Of a DNA stretch of 64,000 bases, positions 39,201 to 48,171 are shown in pieces. This DNA is from Parastagonospora avenae f. sp. tritici 18332-5. Lineage: Eukaryota > Ascomycota > Dothideomycetes > Pleosporales > Phaeosphaeriaceae. The position numbers were made by a program, and so were the translations under genes. The notes below the pieces were generated by a model. That model worked only from the letters and a program-made list of their open reading frames with translations. It did not search any database and was not told the DNA's origin. The DNA lies in the NCBI GenBank assembly GCA_022559985.1, contig JAFJTR010000012.1, positions 62,001 through 126,000 of the forward strand, written 5' to 3'. Numbering within the stretch: position 1 is the first letter of the stretch; each line of letters opens with the position of its first letter.

Positions 39201-39320
39201 TGCGACTCGCTGCAGCGGCGGGCGTGCAGCGGTGGGCGAGGGATGGGTGGGTGTCGAGGAAGCTGCCGTATCAATGGGGTCCCTCGGTGTCGTGAAGGAG
39301 GGCTTTGGTGTCTGGGTCAT
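33231..39320 (-). CDS. PAS-domain hybrid histidine kinase
   Basis: Exons 39320-33708, 33660-33547 and 33497-33231; introns of 47 and 49 bp both fall in the receiver-coding part; 1997 residues. Order: disordered N-terminus; a GAF-like segment (LYDLVLRLNAEPGLPAWW, about 277) whose second half (AILSILSGIVPFPRN) appears only some hundreds of residues later; PAS 1 (about 950-1065, SLPVQIFTAAP...HPED); PAS 2 (about 1087-1265); HisKA with SNMSHEIRTPLNG (phospho-His about 1287); HATPase with NVVGNAIKFT, DTGRGF and GGTGLGLAIS (about 1408-1475); receiver with VLLVEDNKINQ, CDLHMPNKDG (phospho-Asp 1911) and VTKPV. Catalytic residues are intact. It would pass phosphate to the Ypd1 phosphotransfer protein and on to Ssk1/Skn7-type regulators. 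No transmembrane segment is visible, so it is probably cytosolic. I do not assign a fungal HHK group. Confidence 0.93.
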   Translation of the reverse strand: MTQTPKPSFTTPRDPIDTAASSTPTHPSPTAARPPLQRVAASNAFYSSQTSITSSHDAGPSTRQDDETSATESTDMSEDDQAAHGRGGAREADRQDASPDEMEVERLRALQLQMLQKQQQRARQRGLPGGIASSAVGARRPSPIKEEPMATMSPTLEGAFNSPSPLPTAQTTSTESTESARTIRGSVPPTPAGHALRTPSYPFPTVPGTPRWASTFHQPFTNLSPTVSAIHSRDFMAPSERIASETSTPAASMTPFAPGPRTHHATEAEDPRYPSPNLYDLVLRLNAEPGLPAWWTTVTAIMREQYGANRATLAVPADASDIENVPWGQKTTYTATAEDGSPRAAMYQDLSQHIRKGSVEQTLGFQPGDAPDMPPTPLIPERRPKLFSRHSFAGHERQKQQASPESPSPSMLSRPHGPLRAVSHAPARPEHPLRQVSHASFDGTSNPYPSTFPSREPTFSDPDFSSVGDSSPPTAVFTVLRALDHEPDALIDNAGVNRVLERGRLVTLTRDYSASQSTSSEDVSDKQQKSSEPRSTIAGQEQQKGAPVPRRNTLSAADARLNTHYEEYEQYPSSPWAQSPAPSPAIQNDPEDNPFFSTGKLDEETFNPSRTPQDYTQYGVVEAIGVDRASTVTHVPLVHPTLSQAMHPNDANTPSQTPSMSRRQSSQSIPSSSQLSEDHIRRAPIAILSILSGIVPFPRNLTNSLKHLGPHLATSFSNAWQFTNTQMQVASIRQRQVTGSTAGSISLGADQHSLDDLLHLNLENISASAAGSVTSPSDYSGRSRHSPGGSIAGTPGWDASSLGFSNKHSFSGTPGHITGSEAVESYFDARKKTSRGPAPTSTNAHEQYSQKSEKRHSKRVTVNPIAEKSEDEVLTPRNEMTAKEESSAQHSRQSTVPSDRGHSLLHSYGADFTSSFQSLPAATTPGGRPSPTSGHVRRGSVTETFDMPPPSESLLRTIIDSLPVQIFTAAPSTGAITWVNSKFLIYRGQDSRQVLQDPWDSIHPEDRSSYLEQWNKSLRTGQQLQQKVRLQRFDQCYRWFYVRVAPLRNKRQQIVHWIGTNMDFHEQHTAELNSAKQQETAASEAKYRALANSSPQIVFVVSNKRGMTFCNSQWITFSGQSESQALVSGFLEHVHPDDVIKCKLPELSEDGAVNVPTSMPPEHGRTGSSSSSSDASTETERTVTSPMGQSPDRMDMPQAKLSKLASTGILRVTKDAHGRSSYSTEVRLRNKDSEYRWHLVRILLEKSLAEDNEEETWYGTATDINDHKLLEQTLKETMDAKSKFLSNMSHEIRTPLNGISGMVNFLLDSILNAEQLEHVNIIKSSTDSLLNLINDILDLSKVEAGMIKLSMEWLHLPSLIEEVNDLSMGLAIQKGLELNYLVDEGVPSMVKGDKFRIRQVLLNVVGNAIKFTSSGEIFVRCKVQSLERSGPLGDNETVVRFEVIDTGRGFTEQEAKFLFKRFSQIDASSTRQHGGTGLGLAISMQFVELHGGKMDARSVPNKGSTFFFTIKFGLPTEDDHPPPPVSTPGTPAMEPVKVIAPVTPLAVQPSPLQRIVHPQVAATAQLRRVSSVSSDRSESVKSPASSHAASERSRDSPAPSLSSGSSDHSLTSVALTGKSSLRSERSSASSFFQQSNSTSDTSINLALPQKRSDSDRDNSSTSVDSTSTIRPEAYRSLSPLGSALQPPMYSILVICPLLHSREATIRHIKNTLPEGIPHQVTGQASIIEAQKMIGGDNPVLFTHVVLVLHDTAEVHAIMDQVFSSINYGNTSVVVVSDPSQKKELIKEAPVYDYEQLHIDRRLQFIYRPLKPSKFAVIFDPQKERESSTDRNQDSAQQVVVSQKLVFEELKRRVGGKGHKVLLVEDNKINQTVCYYYQLDKSFANIDRLFSNFLRKSMSRLKQSWMVSSVLILFLQSHRATIQLFWYVCKLPTSTMILTELQCDLHMPNKDGYQACKEIRKWEKKHGYRRVPIIALSANVLGDVYAKCAEAGFNSYVTKPVEFKQLSIVMTKFLDPADPSKPPEFMKAKK

Positions 39321-40863
39321 TTCGGCATGCTCTCATCTGTTTGTCGTCATGAGTACAGTTGCGGGACGTTGGGTGGACGGTACTTCAGGGCGGGCCGATG
39401 ATGTGAAGCATGGACGGGCGGGCGTAAGACAGTGCGTGGGAGATGACGTCGTTGGAGGCGAGTAACGTCGAACGTCGAACAGTATGCGAGGGCTGCAACG
39501 TCTGCGGAAGGCGCTGCACACGATCTTGAGGCTGTAGAAATGGGCACTGCCGCTCTTGGCCGGTTGATTACAAGGACAATACACGCGCTGGGTACTTGGG
39601 AGGGAAGGTTCGATGTGTCCAAGGAAGCCGCTTCTGCTAGCACCTACAGGGCAGGAACAGACTGGATCCGCAGCGGGAAGGGTGCAGCCAGATTGTAGAT
39701 GTCGCGCTAGGCAGAGAATGTCCAAAACAGCTGAGGTGATGGTTTCGCGATTCGCGCTGGCGTGCAGTCTGTCGTTAGCGGGCGCCGGTGGCAGTCCTTG
39801 CTCTCCAGCAGACGTCAAAATGGGCCAGAGGCGTCTCGCTGTCATCTGGCTGATTAGTCCTGCATGCCCCAAAAGGGCGTTACGTCATTTCGCGATGATC
39901 CAGGGTCAGGTCGCTCGGCTATCTCCCGGAGCTTCAAGAGGCTGGTGTCGGTGAGACCTTGCACCAAAATGAGGAGACAACGGTCACTTGTCCGACAGCA
40001 CGTCCGACAGCACGTCCGACATCCACAATCCCATGGCACATTCACCTCCCGCTTCCAACTTGTCGCTGCAGCCGGCCTCTCTCCATGTTCCCTGTTGCTA
40101 GCCAGGCCACGAGACGAGCGCAACTCCTCCGGTGAGGCTGTAGCTCGCCTCCTCATTGGTTCAATCGCAAGTCTACTGGGAAGGTGCGCATTGCCATCCC
40201 TGCCTCTTCTGGCATGGCTTCACTTGTCAGAACTGCAACTTTCCCAATGCCTGCCTGTCGCACCAATTCCTGGCCGCAATCAGCCTCATTAGCGAGGCAC
40301 TCCCGCGATCCCATCGACGATGCAGCTGCATGATATGCTATTTCCTGCGCCCTGCCCTGCTGTCCAAACACTTGCAGATTGTTGAGCCGAGACCCAGCCT
40401 GGACCCTCGGATTTAAACATCTTAAATAATTGTAAGCCTTGAGAACCGCAGTCGGGGCCGGACGCATCTATGTGCTGCAGTAGGTATACAGGCCGTCATC
40501 GTTACTTCTACATAGGTGTAGCAATGGGATGTACCGAGGTCTCGCCCCGCGGTGAGGTCCTACTTCGGCGCACTGTGTAGGACCGTTGCGTACCAAACGA
40601 CGTCGGCTAGACCGGCCTACGCCTCAACGGTGAAGTCTCTTCATCCAAGGCCCAAGGCCTGCAAAACATGAGGCCGCAATTGCAAAAGGATCATGTGTGT
40701 GCGATAGACTCTACGCTGACTCAAAATTAAGCTATCTACAAGAAGCACAGACCCAAACCTGCTACGTAGGATATGAAACGCTAGGATCCCCATACTATCT
40801 AGGCGACTACATCGATTCTACACCAGCAAAAGTTAGCTAAACTGACCGCCTGTCTTCCAAATC
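39321..40863. other. Intergenic upstream of the histidine kinase, 1.5 kb
   Basis: Holds the kinase promoter and leader. On the minus strand a 179-codon ORF (39872-39333) ends 12 bp before the kinase start; it has no domain and may be leader sequence. A 12-bp unit (TCCGACAGCACG) is repeated about 2.5 times at 39991-40020. An 8-bp inverted repeat lies at 40556-40584. No gene is supported. Confidence 0.5.
39991..40020. repeat. Short 12-bp tandem repeat
   Basis: TCCGACAGCACG occurs at 39991-40002 and 40003-40014, followed by a partial third copy TCCGAC. It lies 670 bp upstream of the histidine kinase start. Confidence 0.8.
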
Positions 40864-43837
40864 TTACACGCCCAAATAAGTGCCACTAGTGATCCGCTTG
40901 ACAGTTGCAACAGGTTTCCAACCGGTTGCTGGGCTGGCCGGCGGTGCGTTCTCGTCAATGTCTGCGAACGGATCTGCTTCACCGTCCTGCTTCGTCTCGT
41001 TCAGAGGCGCGCTCATACTAACACCGAGGCCACTTCCAAGAGTCAAAGTCTGGTCACCGCTTATCTCCCAGCGAGCCTCAACGTTGCCAGGCCGTGCTTC
41101 ACCCTCTGTGATGAATCGCACGCGAATCGTCTGCGTGGGCTCATCTTTGGAAAAGGTCACGTCGCCCAATCGCCAATAGATCAAACCCTTCTCTCGCGAA
41201 AAGGTTCCAGAGGGCTTCGACTGGCAGGACGTAGCTTTGGACCCAGGCTCCAGGCGGACGACCAGCACCAAGTTGCGGATGGTAACACTTGTCGCGTCGC
41301 CGAGGCTAAACTTGGGGTTGAGAGAATAATGCAGAATGGCCGACGCCTGGCTTGCTTCTGTCTTCCACAACGGCGCTAGGATGAGCGGTGCAAGGGCTGC
41401 TACGTTGTCATTCTCAATATGTAGCTGGTAGTGGAACGCAACCGAAGTCTTCATGATCTTGGACAGATCTACGGTATAGTTCCCCGGGCTGTCATGTGCC
41501 TGCTCGATGAAAGCAGGATTGGGAGCGACTTTCTCCAATACGGGAAAGTTCTCCAAGCGCACGCTTTCTGTGCCAAATGGCCCAGAAGACAGGTCGATGG
41601 GATTGTACGCAAGCGCAACCTGGCCAATGACCATAGCTTTGGTGACTTTGCCCTGCTCAAACCACGCACTGACCGTTTCAACCAATGACGCATTTAGTCC
41701 AGGCTCATGCAGGTCCGGATGTTTAATCGTGGTGCTAGCGGAGCTGCTCAGCGATCGGCCCGACCGGATGGACTGTGTGTCGGACGCCGCGTGGTCGTCA
41801 GTAAGAAGCGATCTGTGGGGTGGTTTGAAGGCTGGAGAGGCGGGTTGCGCAGGTAGGGCTGGGGTAGGAAATGTTGTAGAAGTGGAGCCAGAGCCAGAAC
41901 CGGCTGACGGCAGTGGGGGCGCCTCGCCTATACTCTGCAACTCTGGGGCGGCAGGATTGGGAACAAAGATTGTGTTGCGTACATCTCGACGACCTCGGAG
42001 GGTTGATGAGCGCTTTGGCGGTGCGGCTTGCTGTTGTATTGTTAGATCGTGCTTTCCTGCTGTAGAGAATGTCTTACAGCACGTAGAGTATTGACCATGT
42101 TCGCCATAGCGGCGTCGGCATCACCGTCTTCTTCCTGTATTGGCGCATTCCTAATGTCCAGCTTGAACTGAGGCGTCGTGCTGCTCTCGGATTGACTACT
42201 GGAAGCCCGTTAGCGAAATGTCTAAACACGGACTCAGATCTACTTACAATCCCGCCTCGCGCTCGGCTTCCGTAATGGCATCGATGACTGATGGCGGGAC
42301 TGAAAAGCCCTCGGCGTCCTTCTCAGGCTGTGCATGTTAGTATTAGACAGTTGCACTTGTGCCGGATTACACACCTCTGCCTTCGGTTCTTCGATCTGAG
42401 GGGGTTGCGGCGGCTCTATGAGCTCCGGGATCGACTCGTGTACTGTCCCGTTGGTCGCAATGGGAGCGCTCGTCTCGTGGGGGGCTTCAGCAGCTGTTCC
42501 GTTTGGGATGTCTGCGCTGGGCAGTCGGCTGTGATTAGAAGATTCCGGTGGTTCGGGCGAGCCCGGTGTCTCTGGCAGACGTCTGAGAGGTGAGCTTGGG
42601 CGATCTGAAGACCCTGGGGCCTCGCGATCTTTCGATTTGCCCTTTCCAAAGCCACCAAATGCAGAGCCAATGTTCGTTGAAGACTTGCGCTCAGGCGACG
42701 AAGCACGGCCGTATGGATGTGTGCTCTGTCTTCGACGGCCAAGCACAGTCCCGAAGCGCTTCAGAGGGTTCGAGCTGGGTTTCTCTTTCACTATGACGAT
42801 CAGTCGGGTCTACTTTTGTGAGCACCAGTCACCTACCTGAGCCACTCTTTTGGCTCCTGTTGTCGTCTGATTGGCCTTGCGTCGGCGTCGTTTGGGGCGG
42901 TGCAAGATTTCGGGACGGGGTCCCTGTGTTGCTCATCTTCCGCGCGACCGACGGCACCTCTCCGCTCCGCATGCGCAATGCCCAAGTCTGTATCTCGTCG
43001 GCGGTTTCGATATTCAGCAAGGCATTAAGTGTCTCTTCGGCAGTAATGCGGTTGCGCTCCACCTGGTCGACTTCATGTGTCTGGAACTGGGTGAGCACAT
43101 CGCGCAGGTGGTTCAGCCTGCTTTCGTCGATGGCCTGCAACTGCTCGAACACGTAGGGCGCAGACGAGTCCCACGACAACTCGGCCTTTTCGACTTCCTG
43201 CACTGCATCGCCCACGGCGGAAGCCTTGGCCTTTGCGCCCTTGTCCCTCAGCTTGGCAGTTTTCTTCTGCGCCGTGTCAATCTCCTTGGCCGTGGCCGCC
43301 AGGTTGCCGGAGATGTTGCCCATGGCCTGTATCTCGCGGTTGCTCCGGGAGTAGTCGCGCAGCGGTCGCTCGACGTCGGCTTCGATCTTGCGCGCAAGGT
43401 ACTCGTGCGACAGGGCCACAGCCTCGGTTGCGCCGACGATCTTCTGCCATGGTGTCGTGAAGATGCTGGGCTACGTCAGCGGATGCGTGTGGCGCGTGGG
43501 CGTGTCTGGGAAGCTATACCCCAGATCAGACGACTCGTCCGGCGGGTGTCTGTTCGCGAGCTTCCGCAACCCTTGAATGTACTGCTCTTCCACGCGGCGC
43601 CGTTCCTGCATCATTGTGAGTGCGTGCCCATCCCAACCCAATCCCGGAGATGACGCACTTGCAGCCAGTCGGCTATGTGGTTGTTCAGTCGGTCGACATG
43701 GTTCATGCGATCGCTGAGAACCGTCACAGCTTGCGCGGGGGTGAGGGTTGTCTGTACATTGCGTGAGCGGATGCGGGTGCGAAGGCTTGGGACCAGCTCA
43801 CCAGCAATGCTGGGTATTCTTTACGTTGAAGCTCCAT
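40864..43837 (-). CDS. SYP1: Syp1/FCHo-type endocytic adaptor (F-BAR plus mu-homology domain)
   Basis: Eight exons on the minus strand: 43837-43802, 43751-43659, 43605-43520, 43465-42837, 42790-42375, 42327-42248, 42198-42078, 42030-40864; 875 residues, close to yeast Syp1. Every junction keeps the frame. The first 260 residues form an F-BAR region (MELQRKEYPALL, QERRRVEEQYIQGLRKLA, LARKIEADVERPLRDYSR). A Pro/Ser-rich middle follows. The C-terminal part from about 600 (LVETVSAWFEQGKVTKAMVIGQ) is a muniscin mu-homology domain ending TVKRITSGTYLGV. Muniscins arrive early at clathrin-coated pits, bend or bind PI(4,5)P2 membranes and recruit Ede1/Eps15; in hyphae this sits at the subapical endocytic collar. 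The acceptor of exon 7 could also be 3 bp further on (42195) without changing frame. Confidence 0.93.
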
Positions 43838-44424
43838 GGCGCAATCACAAGGTCAGGGCGCACAGCCGCGATAGGACAGATAGATACAATTACATAGAAA
43901 TAAAGTCTGGCGAGCTTGTCGAGGTGTCGTGAAGCTGTCGGGTCTCGCTGTCAGTCGTGGCTTGGGCGATCTAATTCGGGTATAGATCGATGCCGCTGCG
44001 GCTTGACCGGGATCTGACGTAACCTTGGTGACGGAGTGCACTCTTAGTGTCGCGTGTATAATCACGGCGAGTGTTTCCAGTGAACGAGCAGGGCATGGGG
44101 TGTCCTTGTGCAGATTGTGGATAGCTACATGGCTTCGGGTACCGCATCGCGCTCCTGCTTATCGACTTTACCACCACACGGCCGTCAGGCATGTCGAAGC
44201 ATAAAATTGGGCTAGATACATTCGGTGAGCATTTGCTAGTCACATGAGCCCAATGCGCATCCACTGCATCTTGGAAGTTGGGCATAACCACGAATGTCGC
44301 TAGGAAATGTCTTAGTCGCAGGCAAGTGAAGTTGCTCTCGCGCGGGCCATTCACCGCTTCCATTGGTCTCGGGTCTCTGTCTTTCTCAACCTCATCTCGC
44401 CCACAACCACGACATCACTGCAAC
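43838..44424. other. Divergent promoter region between Syp1 (-) and CAK-like kinase (+)
   Basis: 587 bp with no supported gene. The two flanking starts face away from each other, so both promoters must lie here. CT-rich patches occur around 44380-44400, just before the kinase start. Confidence 0.6.
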
Positions 44425-45886
44425 ATGACTTCGAACTGGCAAGGAGACTTGGCCTTCACCACGCGCATGATGGCTGTCACCCAAATGTAAGTGGTCTAGA
44501 CCAGCTAGCGTACCCTTTCTTGTTTCGCGTACATTGTTCAAGTCTAACCTGCTCACAGTTCATCTGCGCTCCTCACATCCAATCCGTTGATGCAAATAGG
44601 CGATGCCCGCATGGACGCAACGATAGCGGAAACCAAAATCTACGACGAAGCCCAATCGCCAGTACGACGATCGTGTGTTCTAATGATCTGCAGTGACTGA
44701 CCACCTTCAAGGAGGACTATGCGAAGCTATGTGAAGCAAAAGTGGCAAGTCTATCAAAACCAGTATTGGAATTTCCCAACGAAGAGGTTCGTACCATTGA
44801 ATATGCTACATCTCAAGCGACCTTACCCATCACCTCTACAGGATGAAGAGTACGTGCCAACACCAGGCGGAAGAACGATTGGGAAGTATCAGAATGCCAC
44901 CTATTACCGGGAGGGTCTTTTTTCTGCAGTCTATAAAGCACCCGCTCTAGACGATGAGGGATATTTCCCACCAGAAGCGAAGAACAAAGTGGTCGCTCTC
45001 AAGGTTACCACACCCTCCACCATGGAAGTGCCTCATGACTCGGAGCGCGAGGCCAAGATACTGGCGATGGCTGCATCCAGCAATGTCATACCACTTCTAG
45101 AGACCCTTCGTGAAAATGGCAGTCACTTCATTCTCGTTATGCCGTTCATGCGATATAGCTTGGATGAGCTGCTACGAGACAAGAAGCTATCAGGTCCGCA
45201 GACAAAGAACTGTCTCAAAGACCTCTTTTCAGGCCTAGCCCATATCCACGGCCAGGGCATTATCCATCGCGACATCAAACCTTCTAACATCCTTCTCAAG
45301 TCACTAGACGGGCCCGCCTACTTGTCCGATTTCGGCATCGCGTGGGCACCCGGTGTAGTGGGCGCGGATCCAGCGGATTCCAAGATCACGGACGTTGGTA
45401 CAACATGCTACAGACCACCCGAACTGTTGTTCGGTAACACGCGCTATGGCTGCAACTTGGATCTGTGGGCTGCAGGCTGTACCGTTGCCGAAGTACTGGA
45501 CCCGAACCATGCTACTCTTTTCGACTCCGGAGAGTTGGGAAGTGACTTGGCGCTTATACAAAGCATGTTTAAGAAGCTTGGGACGCCAAATCTGGATGTC
45601 TGGCCGGTATGTAGTCGCAGTGTGTCGATCTTGGATCTTTTACTAATTCGAGTAGGAGGCAGCTGAATTCAGGGACTGGGGCAAGGTACAGTTCTACGAG
45701 TATCCGGCGCAGGAATGGTCTGCGTTGCTACCGAGCGTATCAAAGGCTGAACGTGATCTGGTTAGCAGCCTCGTCAAGTACGAGAGCGGGGCTAGGATGA
45801 CGGCAGAAAAGGTAAGAATGCTTTCACAACAGTAAAACGTATGCTGACATGTCAAGGTCCTTGCGCATTTGTACTTCACTTCGTGA
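44425..45886 (+). CDS. Cyclin-dependent-kinase-like Ser/Thr kinase (Csk1/CAK type)
   Basis: Six exons: 44425-44486, 44559-44661, 44712-44786, 44842-45606, 45656-45811, 45857-45886; 396 residues. The third exon is placed by a CAAG acceptor because the nearer CAG would lead to a stop. Kinase motifs: weak Gly loop (REGLFSAVYKA), VALK with Lys134, HRDIKPSN with catalytic Asp224, DFG at 243-245, and GTTCYRPPELLFG in place of the usual APE. The PPE form, the CMGC-like ELLFG and the compact size fit fungal Csk1/Cak1-type kinases, which phosphorylate the T-loop of CDKs and of the TFIIH kinase. No T-loop Thr context typical of CDKs themselves is seen. The last exon codes only nine residues, and a donor GTTCGT in intron 3 is unusual. 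Confidence 0.85.
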
Positions 45887-46349
45887 TGTGGAGATGGCAA
45901 AGTATTTTCACATTTATATGTAGACTTCGGGGGCAAAGACAAGGTCTGATCATGGTCGTAGTCTGGCACAGCTTTGCTACAGACCAGCTAGGTGCGATTA
46001 ATGGGCATGTAAGGTTGCGCAGAGTTTATTTGCGAGTGAGATTTCGGAAGTCGTCATTGCACCTGCAGCGTCCCGCCGGGAAAGCTAGCGTTTCCGCTGC
46101 ATGGCACCCATCACCAACCACGGGCGGCCTGCACCATTGCCATAGCACAGCACCCCACAATCACAAACACCGCGCCCCGTATACTAACATATCCTCACTT
46201 AGCTGCAACGTCATCCACCCCCAATGAATCGCATATTGGCACCGTCCAAGTAGGAGCGTTCGGGCCCTGCCAGCAGACCACAGCCCCTCACAACAACATC
46301 GTCGCCTGTTTCTCCTGCTGACGTCCGCACCACAGCCTTTCCGCTCAGC
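45887..46349. other. Intergenic, 463 bp
   Basis: 3' flank of the kinase gene and promoter of the Mo25 gene. No ORF with support. Confidence 0.5.
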
Positions 46350-47692
46350 ATGGCTTCCTTTTTTGGTCTGGGCCGGAACCGGCAGAAGAGCCCGCAGGAG
46401 CTCGCGCATGAGACGAAAGAACTCACAGTACGGCTTGCGCAGGAGGAGAAGCCGAACTCAAAGGTGCGAAGCATTCAATGCTCACCGCATGAGGATTCGT
46501 GGCTGACTACCAGCAGATAGAAGAGGCACTTGCGATGGACTTGCAGCAGATGAAGATTCGACTTCAAGGCACACCAGGTTAGTCCTTACATTGTCCTGTC
46601 TTTGCAGCCGCATATATGCTGCCTTCAATCACTTGAACACGCGCGCTGACAGCTGTCAAAGATACGGAAGTCTCCCCCGAGTCCGTGCTAGAGCAGCTCG
46701 GCGCGATCATGAACGAGGACCTTCTCTACGTCCTCGCTATCAATATCCACAAGCTGCCATTCGAGTCGCGAAAAGACGCCCAGGTCATCTTCTCCACTGC
46801 GTTCCGATACAAGCGACCCGGACAGAATGAGCCCGAGGTCCTGCACCACATCGTCACATTTCGGCCAGAGATCATAATTGCTTTGTGTAGAGGATATGAC
46901 AGGCGGGAGAGCGCCATGCCTTGCGGAGGTGTGCTTCGTGAAGCACTCAAGTACGACGCCATTTGTGCTCTGCTTCTGTACGACGAGCCCACCGAGGACG
47001 GCAGCCCACTCGATCTGGCCAACGTCAACCCCGACCTGCCCTCGTCCGGCAATGGTGTGCTTTGGAAGTTCTTCGACTGGATAGACAAGGGCGCTTTTGA
47101 GGTCAGCGCAGACGCATTCAATACATTTAGGGTACGGTCAACCTCGGACGAAAGTGGTCACGCTAACTTGAGCAGGAAATCCTTACCAAGCATAAGACTC
47201 TTGTAGCGACATTCCTACAGACAAACTTCGACACGTTCTTCGCCAAGTACAACTCGATACTGATACAGTCGGAAAGCTACGTCACGAAGCGCCAGTCGAT
47301 CAAGCTGCTGGGCGAGATCTTGCTCGACCGGGCCAACTACAACGTCATGACACAATACGTGGACTCAGGCGATCACCTCAAGATCATCATGAGGCTACTG
47401 AGAGACGACAGGAAGATGATCAACTACGAAGGGTTCCATGTCTTCAAGGTATGATATATTGCCAACACGTATTAAGGTAATCTAACAGGCCCAGGTGTTC
47501 GTTGCGAACCCCAACAAGTCGCATGCGGTGCAGAAGATTCTCATTGGCAATCGCGAGAAACTCCTGCGCTTCCTGCCCGCCTTCCTCGAAGATCGCACAG
47601 AGGACGAACAGTTCATCGACGAGAAAAGTTTCCTGATACGGCAAATTGAACAGCTACCCGCCCAGCCTACTGTTCCTCCACCAGCGATATAG
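46350..47692 (+). CDS. hymA: Mo25/HymA family scaffold protein
   Basis: Five exons: 46350-46463, 46517-46577, 46653-47131, 47176-47448, 47495-47692; 374 residues, similar to fungal HymA/Hym1. The protein starts MASFFGLGRNRQKSPQELA and has the Mo25 armadillo-like helical repeats throughout, with family phrases RPEIIIALCRGYD, LREALKYDAIC, FFAKYNSILIQSESYVTKRQS, KLLGEILLDRANYNVM and VFVANPNKS. Mo25 proteins bind and activate germinal-centre kinases upstream of NDR kinases (MOR/RAM network), controlling polarity, septation and conidiophore development. Introns are short (53, 75, 44 and 46 bp). The last acceptor could also be six bases earlier in the same frame. Confidence 0.95.
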
Positions 47693-48171
47693 CACTCCGC
47701 TGAGCCGTCGAAAAAGCCACGGCCTGGTGTGGCTCCTAGGGTGGAGTGGCACCCTTCTGACACAGTCTTTCTACGCGACGTGAGGCTGAATTGAATCGGA
47801 GTTCTGGATACGGGTTCAGGTCTGAGATCAGGATTGATCGTTGTTTAGCATACCCCGACGCTCTGCGTCTGCATCATTGGCATAGATTTCTTAGTAGTTG
47901 CATAGCTATGCTCACTGTGTTGAGCCATCTTCTGCCCCGCATTATCCGCCAACTATCGACAATTCATAGCAAGTCTGCCGAGAAGCACTTCTAAACATTG
48001 TCACGCTTGTGCATGACAGCATCTGAGCATCATTGTCGAGTCCAGCCCTACCATGTCCAGGCTAACTTCCCCGCTTAATCTCGCACGCGAGCGCAATCTA
48101 GCCCCTTGCCGACGTCAGGGCGTGTTGCACCCTAGCAGAGGACAGCAGCGCGCTTGTATGTCGCAGAGTGC
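47693..48171. other. Intergenic, 479 bp
   Basis: Between the Mo25 stop and the first ATG of the transporter frame. It may include the transporter leader. No independent gene is seen. Confidence 0.5.

Noticed and set aside
39333..39872. 179-codon minus-strand ORF ending 12 bp before the histidine kinase start
   Set aside because: Low-complexity composition with no domain; best seen as promoter or leader sequence of the kinase gene.
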